The position numbers and the translations under genes were made by a program. Shown here piece by piece: positions 15,368-22,111 of a DNA stretch of 32,615 nt (positions within the stretch are counted from its first letter, which is position 1; every line of letters begins with the position of its first letter). Below the pieces are notes generated by a model. The model was not told the DNA's origin. It saw only the letters and a list, made by a program, of their open reading frames with translations, and did not search any database. Source of the DNA: Pseudobutyrivibrio sp. (GTDB lineage Bacteria; Bacillota; Clostridia; Lachnospirales; Lachnospiraceae); assembly GCA_017934625.1 (NCBI GenBank), contig JAGBJE010000243.1, positions 1-32,615 of the forward strand, in the 5' to 3' direction.

Positions 15368-16570
15368 TTACATACCCTCATCAGTCAGCTGCGCTGACAG
15401 CTTCTTCTCCGCTTCCGCTTCGGTCGGCTCAGAGCAGAGGTCCACTGGACCTCTTTCGCCCCTACTAAGGGGGAAGCCTTGGGATTCGGCCAATAACCCG
15501 AATTCGTTTGAATATAGAATGCATTCATTTTTTATTTTACCCTGAGCTCTAAAATCCAGGTAAAATAAGATACGCTCTAAAACAATATCCATTGTAGGTT
15601 GAAGAAGACCTGCAGCTTCTATGTGATGAAGAGCTTCTTCGGTGTTTAGGCAAGATAAAATCTTTCTGGCAAGCTCTGCATCTGCACCTGCTTTGATGGC
15701 ACAGGCTGAAAGGATTTCCATTCTGGCATCTGCTTCATGGGAATGTGTATTCATAATGCCACCGGCAACCTTTACAAGCTTTCCGATGTGACCTGTAAGT
15801 GCAAGTGTTTCAAAGCCCAATTCGCAAGCCAAATCCACAGTCTCTCCTATGAAGTTAGAACATTTTACACTTTTATCCAGATCATAATCATAATTATCCT
15901 TCATAAACTTTAGGCCGTAGTTGCCTGGTGTTACAAAGGCTGTAGTAAATCCCAATGCCTTCTTCTGTGATAGCTCAACTTTTATGGTATCAATGATAGC
16001 CTTTGTGCTCATTGGTTCAACAACACCTGTGGTTCCAAGAATAGAAATGCCGCCAACTATCCCAAGCCTAGGATTAAATGTATGACCTGCCAATTCTTCC
16101 CCCTCTGGAACAGATATGATTACACAAAGCTTGCCACAAAAATCAAACAGCTTACAAACCTCTAGCACTTCCTTTTCAATCATCTCTCTTGGCACATGAT
16201 TGATTGCAGCATTTCCAACTGGCTGATCAAGCCCTGGCAATGTCACTCTGCCTACGCCAAAGCCACCATCAATTACTATGCTGCATTCTCCTGCATCCTT
16301 AGCTTCAATGATACTAACCGTCGCCACCACATGGCTTCCAGAAGTCACATCAGGATCATCTCCACCATCCTTTATTACAGCACAGCTCACCTGCGACTCG
16401 TCTCTTATGATGTCCACAATATCTGCATTAAACATCACTCCAGCAGGAGTCTCTATCTCAATATTCAGTTTTTCCTTCCCCGACAGTAGCATATATGCGG
16501 CCGCCTTCGCTGCCGCCGCCGAACAACTACCAGTAGTAAAACCTTTTCTCAATCGGAAGCATCCTTTCAT
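15368..16570 (-). CDS. cbiD: Cobalt-precorrin-5B C1-methyltransferase (CbiD) with repeat-encoded C-terminus
   Basis: A 400-residue protein; family members are usually about 360-380. Signature LRKGFTTGSCSAAAAKAA at the N-terminus, then DPDVTSGSHV, GGFGVGRVTLPGLDQPVGNAAIN, GISILGTTGVVEPMS and ALTGHIGKLVKVAGGIMNTHSHEAD are diagnostic. It methylates C1 after CbiG acts. About the last 36 residues (from roughly 364, ESQGFPLSRGERG onward) are encoded by the composite repeat at 15374-15482, and the stop codon falls just past it, so the natural stop has been lost and replaced. The ATG overlaps the cbiC stop by 4 bp. The catalytic core looks intact. Confidence 0.95.
   Translation of the reverse strand: MKGCFRLRKGFTTGSCSAAAAKAAAYMLLSGKEKLNIEIETPAGVMFNADIVDIIRDESQVSCAVIKDGGDDPDVTSGSHVVATVSIIEAKDAGECSIVIDGGFGVGRVTLPGLDQPVGNAAINHVPREMIEKEVLEVCKLFDFCGKLCVIISVPEGEELAGHTFNPRLGIVGGISILGTTGVVEPMSTKAIIDTIKVELSQKKALGFTTAFVTPGNYGLKFMKDNYDYDLDKSVKCSNFIGETVDLACELGFETLALTGHIGKLVKVAGGIMNTHSHEADARMEILSACAIKAGADAELARKILSCLNTEEALHHIEAAGLLQPTMDIVLERILFYLDFRAQGKIKNECILYSNEFGLLAESQGFPLSRGERGPVDLCSEPTEAEAEKKLSAQLTDEGM
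15374..15482. repeat. Composite dispersed repeat, copy R3 (inside the 3' end of cbiD)
   Basis: The first 32 bases (15374-15405) match copy R2 perfectly in inverted orientation, including hairpin B (GTCAGC/GCTGAC). The segment then changes to a different module with the hairpin AGAGGTCC (15436-15443) / GGACCTCT (15447-15454). It ends in CTAAGGGGGAAGCCTT, resembling the end of copies R4 and R5. It looks like one repeat inserted into, or recombined with, another. It is read through as the CbiD C-terminal tail. Confidence 0.8.
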
Positions 16571-17193
16571 ATACTATAGAGTATCGCATTTACGATAGCT
16601 GCGGCGATGTTGCTGCCGCCTTTGCGGCCTTTGTTGATGATGTAGGGTACATCTGAATTTATGAATAATTCCTTGGCGGCTTCTACGTTTACGAAGCCAA
16701 CTGGAACGCCGATTACAAACTCTGGGGTGAAGCGGCCCTGCTCCATCATTTCGTAAAGTGAAATAAGTGCTGTTGGGGCATTGCCTATGGCAAAGATAAC
16801 AGGCATAGGAAGCGCAGCTGCCCTTTCCATGGATACTGTGGCCCTTGTAACCTGACGCTGCTTTGCCTCTATAGCCACGTCCTCTTCTGCCATAAAGCAA
16901 TGGACCTGACCGCCGTATTCTGCCAGCTTCTTTTTATTAATGCCAGATAAAGCCATGTTTGTATCTGTCACTATGTGAGCTCCAGCTTTTATTAATTTCT
17001 TTACACGCTCTATGGCACCATCTGAATAGCACATAGTATTTGCGTAATCAAAATCTGCACTGGTGTGAATCACACGCTTTGTGATTGGAGCTTCTTCCTC
17101 GGGTATGGTGATTCCCATTGAAGAAAGCTCGCTAGTAATGATTTCGAAACTGCGGTGTTCAATTTCGGTTGGTAAGATGTATTCTATGGTCAT
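16567..17193 (-). CDS. cbiC: Cobalt-precorrin-8 methylmutase (CbiC)
   Basis: A 208-residue precorrin-8X isomerase. RVIHTSADFDYANTM carries the catalytic H43; DTNMALSGI, AIGNAPTALISLYEMM, PEFVIGVPVGFVNVEAAKE and NKGRKGGSNIAAAIVNAIL follow as in characterised CbiC/CobH. It moves the C11 methyl group to C12, giving cobyrinic acid. An AGAGGAA ribosome site precedes the ATG. It lies between a repeat upstream (R4) and cbiD downstream, overlapping cbiD by 4 bp. Confidence 0.97.
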   Translation of the reverse strand: MTIEYILPTEIEHRSFEIITSELSSMGITIPEEEAPITKRVIHTSADFDYANTMCYSDGAIERVKKLIKAGAHIVTDTNMALSGINKKKLAEYGGQVHCFMAEEDVAIEAKQRQVTRATVSMERAAALPMPVIFAIGNAPTALISLYEMMEQGRFTPEFVIGVPVGFVNVEAAKELFINSDVPYIINKGRKGGSNIAAAIVNAILYSI

Positions 17194-17207
17194 TAGTGTT
17201 CCTCTTT

Positions 17208-17262
17208 CATACCCTCATCCGCCCCTGCGGGGCACCTTCCCCCTACTTAGGGGGAAGGCTTA
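17208..17262. repeat. Double-hairpin dispersed repeat, copy R4 (cbiP-cbiC junction)
   Basis: Begins ACCCTCATCC (17211). Hairpin B is GCCCC-TGC-GGGGC. Hairpin A is a 10-bp stem CCTTCCCCCT/AGGGGGAAGG with loop ACTT. It is almost identical to R5. The cbiP stop codon (TAG) lies within this copy, so the last few CbiP residues (SLPPK) are repeat-encoded. Confidence 0.88.
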
Positions 17263-18724
17263 TTATTTCATAAATATATTTCATGTCTAGATTTGCGCGA
17301 ACTATGTCGGCAAGTTTGTCGTATTCTTTTTCTTTCATAGAAGCATAGTCCATGGATTCAGAGGAAAGTTCTAAGCCTTTTTTGTGAGCCAAGGCTTGTG
17401 CCAGCCTTAGCGCTATATCTCCATTATCAAAAATTCCGTGTACATAGGTGCCAAATATATTGCCAGTTTGAACAATAGTAACGGACTTTCCATTCACCTC
17501 AGAATAACCGTTGTGAATTTCGTAGCCTGAAAATTTTTCACCTGAAAGGCAGCTAAACACCCCTGTCATATCCTCAAAAACACCTTCAGTCTGGCTGCGG
17601 TGTTTTGCAGCTTCCATGACAGTTTCCATTTGAAGCAGGCCTAGCCCCCTTATACTAGATTCACTGTCTGACTCTACCGCTTCAGGGTCAGAAATAACAG
17701 CTCCCAACATCTGAAATCCACCGCAGATTCCTACTACAGGTCCGTTTTCTGAAAATCTTTGAATAGCTGGTGCCATACCGGATTCCAGTAGCCACTTCAT
17801 ATCTGAAATAGTATTTTTGCTTCCAGGGATTATTACAATATCCGCTCCTTCAAGCTCAGATGGCTTAGTTATAAATCTAACTGCCACTTTATCTATATTT
17901 TCAAATGGCGCAACATCTGTGAAATTGGAAATCTTTGGAAGTCGAACTACAGCAACCTCAACAATGCTACTCCTGTCACAAAAACTACTTTTCTTATTAT
18001 TAAGTCTTTCGCTAAGACTATCCTCGTCATCAATCATAAGATGAGCGTAAGGAACAGTTCCTACAACAGGAACATGTCCTCTTTCCTCTAACATATCTAT
18101 ACCAGAATCTAAAAGGGATTTATCTCCTCTAAATTTATTGATAACAAGTCCCTTTACTCTATCCCGCTCTTCGGGCTCAAGCAGTTCTAAGGTTCCAAGA
18201 AGCTGAGCAAACACCCCGCCTCTATCTATATCTCCAACCAGAAGCACTGGGGCATCCACAAGCTTTGCCATCCCCATATTAACAATATCATCTGATTTAA
18301 GATTAATCTCTGCAGGGCTTCCTGCTCCTTCGATTACAATCACATCGGCCCAGCTTGATAGCTTATTGTAAGCAGCCATTATGTCTGGGATAAGCTTCTT
18401 TTTATAGGCAAAGTATTCTCTTGCCTTCATGTTTCCTATCACTTCCCCGTTTACAATCACCTGGGAGCCTACATCTGTAGTAGGCTTTAAAAGTATAGGG
18501 TTCATATATACGCTAGGTGTAATCCCTGCACACTCTGCCTGCATTACCTGAGCCCTACCCATCTCAAGACCTTCCGTGGTTACAAAGGAATTGAGTGCCA
18601 TGTTTTGCGATTTAAATGGGGCCACCTTTAGGCCGTCTTGTTTGAATATTCTACATAGTGCACCAACTAGGAGGCTTTTGCCTACATTTGACATGGTGCC
18701 TTGAATCATGATTACTTTTGACAT
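17243..18724 (-). CDS. cbiP: Cobyric acid synthase (CbiP)
   Basis: A 493-residue amidotransferase with the N-terminal P-loop-like IQGTMSNVGKSLLVGALCR, then APFKSQNMALNSFVT, IEGAGSPAEINL, GDIDRGGVFAQLLGT and NKFRGD. The class I glutaminase domain has IPGSKNTISDM and VGICGGFQMLG with C334, and HGIFDNG near the end. It amidates side chains b, d, e and g. The ribosome binding site GAGGG, six bases before the ATG, is supplied by the end of repeat R5, and the stop codon lies in R4, so both ends of the gene have been remodelled by repeats. Core motifs are intact. Confidence 0.96.
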   Translation of the reverse strand: MSKVIMIQGTMSNVGKSLLVGALCRIFKQDGLKVAPFKSQNMALNSFVTTEGLEMGRAQVMQAECAGITPSVYMNPILLKPTTDVGSQVIVNGEVIGNMKAREYFAYKKKLIPDIMAAYNKLSSWADVIVIEGAGSPAEINLKSDDIVNMGMAKLVDAPVLLVGDIDRGGVFAQLLGTLELLEPEERDRVKGLVINKFRGDKSLLDSGIDMLEERGHVPVVGTVPYAHLMIDDEDSLSERLNNKKSSFCDRSSIVEVAVVRLPKISNFTDVAPFENIDKVAVRFITKPSELEGADIVIIPGSKNTISDMKWLLESGMAPAIQRFSENGPVVGICGGFQMLGAVISDPEAVESDSESSIRGLGLLQMETVMEAAKHRSQTEGVFEDMTGVFSCLSGEKFSGYEIHNGYSEVNGKSVTIVQTGNIFGTYVHGIFDNGDIALRLAQALAHKKGLELSSESMDYASMKEKEYDKLADIVRANLDMKYIYEIISLPPK

Positions 18725-18729
18725 TTCAT

Positions 18730-18779
18730 ACCCTCATCCGCCCCTTCGGGGCACCTTCCCCCTACTTAGGGGGAAGGCA
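18730..18779. repeat. Double-hairpin dispersed repeat, copy R5 (ABC ATPase-cbiP junction)
   Basis: ACCCTCATCC at 18730-18739, hairpin B GCCCC-TTC-GGGGC, then the 10-bp hairpin A stem ending at about 18778. It differs from R4 almost only in the hairpin B loop (TTC against TGC), leaving the stems intact. Read on the minus strand, its terminus supplies GAGGG as the cbiP ribosome binding site. It occupies nearly the whole space between the two genes. Confidence 0.88.
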
Positions 18780-18783
18780 TAAT

Positions 18784-19575
18784 TTAGAGAAGCCTTTTTA
18801 TTGATGTTGAATAGTTCCAGAGGCCGCTGCATATTACATCTCCACTTCCTGGCTTCATCCCGTACATTTTCTCCAGGTTCTCACCTGTAAGTACTTCTTC
18901 TGGAGTGCCAGCCACATACACTTCATCACCAGCGATGCCGATTACCTTGTCAGCAATGGCAGGAACAAATTCCAGCTCATGGATGGACATTAACACTGCC
19001 ACATTTTTAGTAGCTGCCATCCTCTTGATCACACCTAATATATCTAGCTTATACTGCAAATCCAAAAAGGATGTTGGCTCGTCAAGGACCATTACACCTG
19101 CATCCTGGCAGATTGCCCTTGCAAGCATGATTCGCTGTCTTTGACCGTCGCTGATTTTAGAAAAATCTTTATTAATAATCTCACTGGCCCCAACCATTTC
19201 TATAGCTTCATATATTGCAGACTTGTCACTGTCCTCTAAGAAACCAAGCCTGCCAGTATATGGATATCTACCTGTTGCCACCACGTCAAAGCATGTCATA
19301 AGCTCCGGATGGATTCGTTCTGTCATAACCATGGAAACAGATTTTGCCACGTCAGACTCTGTCATAGCATCCTTATCGTTCCCATCCAGATATACTACAC
19401 CGCCAAGCTTTTTAAGCTGGCCTGTTATAGTCTTTAACACTGTGGATTTTCCAGCGCCGTTTGCACCAATCAGGCATACTATCTCACCAGGAGCAACAGA
19501 AATATTTACATCATTTAATACTACAGTCTGACCGTAGCCAACATTCAATTCTGATAACTGGATACTTTTATCCAC
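18784..19575 (-). CDS. ABC transporter ATP-binding protein, corrinoid/iron-complex type
   Basis: About 263 residues from a GTG at 19575, chosen because AGGAGG lies six bases upstream; an earlier TTG at 19596 would have no such site. Walker A GANGAGKST (37-45), signature SDGQRQ (142-147) and Walker B VMVLDEP (161-167) are complete, so it should hydrolyse ATP. The closest families are BtuD/FecE-type ATPases for vitamin B12 and siderophores. It overlaps the permease gene by 8 bp and follows the binding protein. The riboswitch-controlled operon points to a corrinoid, cobalt-complex or tetrapyrrole substrate rather than iron. Confidence 0.92.
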   Translation of the reverse strand: MDKSIQLSELNVGYGQTVVLNDVNISVAPGEIVCLIGANGAGKSTVLKTITGQLKKLGGVVYLDGNDKDAMTESDVAKSVSMVMTERIHPELMTCFDVVATGRYPYTGRLGFLEDSDKSAIYEAIEMVGASEIINKDFSKISDGQRQRIMLARAICQDAGVMVLDEPTSFLDLQYKLDILGVIKRMAATKNVAVLMSIHELEFVPAIADKVIGIAGDEVYVAGTPEEVLTGENLEKMYGMKPGSGDVICSGLWNYSTSIKRLL

Positions 19576-20584
19576 GAGCTGCCTCCTTCCTTGCAACCAA
19601 AAGATAAATCACAACTGGTGCAAGAAATACAGAAGTGACTGCACTGATACTGATTTCTGTAGGTGCAAATGCAGTGCGGGCAATACCATCACAGAAAAGC
19701 GTAATAATCGCTCCACCTAAAAAACACGCAGGCACCATAACAAGTGGTTTGGCTGTTTTCATAATACCACGCATAATATGAGGCACTGCAATACCCACAA
19801 AGGATATAGGGCCTGCAAATGCTGTAACAGTTGCAGACAAAATACTAGATAATAGAATCAAAACTATTCTAATTCGTTTGATATTTACGCCCATATTCCT
19901 GGCGTAGTTTTCTCCCAACTGAAAAGCCCCTATTGGCTTAGAAAAAAGTATCGTAAATACGATAGCAATAATTACAATTACAGATGACACAACAACATGG
20001 TCCATGCTAATACCTGAAAAGCTTCCTAAGGACCAGTTATGTAGATTTACGATATTTGTATCATCTGCAAATGCAACAACAAATTCTGTAATAGCTGAGC
20101 AAATGTAGCCAATCATTACGCCGCAAACTACTAAAAGGGACATGCTTCTTACCTTTTGTGATAAAGACATGACAATAGCCATAGCTATAAGTGAGCCCAC
20201 GAAAGCAGATACAACCAGCACAAGTGAGCTGATGTTAACTCCTCTTCCAAGCAAAAATACCATTGATAAAGCTACAAAAAGCTTAGCAGAAGAAGAAATT
20301 CCAAGAACATAAGGGCCAGCTATTGGATTTCCAAAGAAAACCTGAAGCAAAAATCCTGAAACGGAAAGTGCCCCACCAAGCACAATAGCCCCAATTATTC
20401 TTGGAAGTCTGATGGAAACGATTATCTTTCCCATATAGACATCACCTGGATTAACTAGTGATTTGATAATATCCATTACTGATATATCAGCACTTCCTAC
20501 TCCCATGCTTATAAAAAAGAGGCACACTAGCATTACTGACATACATATAAAACCAATTTTTATTCTTCTGCTAATTGAATCCAT
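19568..20584 (-). CDS. FecCD/BtuC-type ABC transporter permease
   Basis: A 338-residue protein with about nine to ten hydrophobic segments. SIRLPRIIGAIVLGGALSVSGFLLQVFFGNPIAGPYVLGISS is represented across about residues 52-97 and is diagnostic of the FecCD family, as are NLHNWSLGSFSG, AGPISFVGIAVPHIMRGI and the end TAFAPTEISISAVTSVFLAPVV. It forms the membrane channel with the ATPase that follows. It starts three bases after the stop of the binding-protein gene. Confidence 0.94.
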   Translation of the reverse strand: MDSISRRIKIGFICMSVMLVCLFFISMGVGSADISVMDIIKSLVNPGDVYMGKIIVSIRLPRIIGAIVLGGALSVSGFLLQVFFGNPIAGPYVLGISSSAKLFVALSMVFLLGRGVNISSLVLVVSAFVGSLIAMAIVMSLSQKVRSMSLLVVCGVMIGYICSAITEFVVAFADDTNIVNLHNWSLGSFSGISMDHVVVSSVIVIIAIVFTILFSKPIGAFQLGENYARNMGVNIKRIRIVLILLSSILSATVTAFAGPISFVGIAVPHIMRGIMKTAKPLVMVPACFLGGAIITLFCDGIARTAFAPTEISISAVTSVFLAPVVIYLLVARKEAARG

Positions 20585-20587
20585 TAT

Positions 20588-22111
20588 TTACTCCCTAAGC
20601 TTCGTAAAACAGTCTCCATCCTTAAAAGAGCCATTTAGTATTTCATTTAGCTCCTCTATAAATTCTGCCACATTTGTACTTTTTTGGAAATATCCTTCTT
20701 TTAAACAATAAACATTTCCTTCTTTTATTGCCCTAAAATCCCCCAAAGATTCTTCTTTCTTTACAAGCTCTGAAACAGATGAAATCTCTCCTTCAATGGT
20801 ACTATTGTAAATCAAGACATCAGCATCCACTGCTCTTATATAAAAATCCTCTATGGAGATTTTCATGGTAGATAAGGCATTATCTTCATCTGATGAAATA
20901 TCATCTAAAGCATAACTTGCTCCAGCCATTTCTATCATTGATGCTATATAATCTTTAGGCTTTCTAACAACTATCTGACCGTTTGAATTAATAGAAAAGA
21001 ATGCAACTGACTTTCCGGTAGACTCATGCTTTCCTATTTCGTCAATACGCGCTACCTGATTATCAAAAACCTCTGCTGCTATGTCTTCCTTACCATACAA
21101 ACAACCATAAAGCTTAATCCATTCTAATCTGGCAAGAGGACTACTCTCATAGCTGGACATTTCTACCATCACAGGAATTCCAAGCTCCTTGAGCTTTTCT
21201 AAGGTCTCTGGCGTGTGATAAATCATAGTGTTTTCAATAGCAAAATTGCATCCTGATGCAACAAGCATTTCATAATCAGGCGCAGAATATTTTCCGGCAT
21301 AAGCTATGGCCCCATCCTTCATGGCCGTCTTCGCCCCATTAATGTACCAATCATTTGTCTTAGTACCAGAAAAAGCTATATCATCTATTGCACCGATTTT
21401 ATCCATCAAATCCATTACGGATGTAGAAACCAGATAGGTCTTATCAACATTCTCAATAACTGAAACATTGTCAGATACCTTTACACCGTCTTCTAAACCC
21501 TCTGGTGCAATCAAAAAATACTGACTATCACCGCCACCATTTATTCCCTTGATAGAAATAAAAGTATAGCTTTCGCCTAAAGCATCCTCGTAATAATCAA
21601 TTGTATATTCTTTAGCATAATCAAGCTTATGTGAACCAATTTGATTTAATCCCAAAAGTTCATAGGAATCATCAGCTGAAGCTTTTTTTTCAATTTTAGA
21701 ATCGGTGGACTTAGCAGAATTTCCCGGCGAATAAACTGTTAGCTGATACTCTATCTCATGAGGAGTACTCATAGCAGTGGTATCACCTATCACTGTAAAG
21801 GCCGCATCAAACTCTTTAAATGGTATCGTAAATACGGAGTTGCTGTCAGCAGCCGCCTCGTTATCGTATCTAATTTCATCTACTACCATGTAATCATAAT
21901 TAGAGCTGGACCATACAAGCTTTACAGTATTTCCTGATTCAGAAGTCACCACTTCAGCAGGTGATTCTACAGTGGCCTTTCCACTGCCACCAGTAAGTGT
22001 CACCTCGCAAAAGTAAGTTCCATATTCTGTTTTTTCTTCCTTATTAAAAAAGCTGCAGGCTGTTAGAAGTATAGCCAGCGCTGCAGCGATTGAATAAAAA
22101 TACTTTTTCAT
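20588..22111 (-). CDS. Substrate-binding lipoprotein of the ABC transporter, with extra N-terminal domain
   Basis: A 507-residue exported lipoprotein with signal peptide and lipobox LTAC (cysteine C19). Residues about 30-130 form an extra domain (VTLTGGSGKATVESPAEV, NYDYMVVDEIRY, FTIPFKEFDAAFTVIGDTTAMSTPHEIEY). This resembles the beta-sandwich, iron-transport-associated domains found on Gram-positive surface proteins. From about 145 on it is a class III (BtuF/FhuD-like) binding protein: YAKEYTIDYYE, YFLIAPEG, VYLVSTSVMDLMDKIGA-like text, EMSSYESSPLARLEWIKLYG. It starts at a TAATG overlap with the chelatase gene upstream. The ligand is likely a corrinoid or tetrapyrrole, inferred from the operon. 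Confidence 0.9.
   Translation of the reverse strand: MKKYFYSIAAALAILLTACSFFNKEEKTEYGTYFCEVTLTGGSGKATVESPAEVVTSESGNTVKLVWSSSNYDYMVVDEIRYDNEAAADSNSVFTIPFKEFDAAFTVIGDTTAMSTPHEIEYQLTVYSPGNSAKSTDSKIEKKASADDSYELLGLNQIGSHKLDYAKEYTIDYYEDALGESYTFISIKGINGGGDSQYFLIAPEGLEDGVKVSDNVSVIENVDKTYLVSTSVMDLMDKIGAIDDIAFSGTKTNDWYINGAKTAMKDGAIAYAGKYSAPDYEMLVASGCNFAIENTMIYHTPETLEKLKELGIPVMVEMSSYESSPLARLEWIKLYGCLYGKEDIAAEVFDNQVARIDEIGKHESTGKSVAFFSINSNGQIVVRKPKDYIASMIEMAGASYALDDISSDEDNALSTMKISIEDFYIRAVDADVLIYNSTIEGEISSVSELVKKEESLGDFRAIKEGNVYCLKEGYFQKSTNVAEFIEELNEILNGSFKDGDCFTKLRE

Noticed and set aside
15374-15482. Frameshift or sequencing error at the end of cbiD
   Set aside because: The frame is continuous and the odd tail coincides exactly with a repeat seen elsewhere in the window, so insertion is the simpler explanation.
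14066-18779. CRISPR array
   Set aside because: The repeats are self-complementary, irregularly spaced by whole genes and inverted relative to each other; no cas genes.
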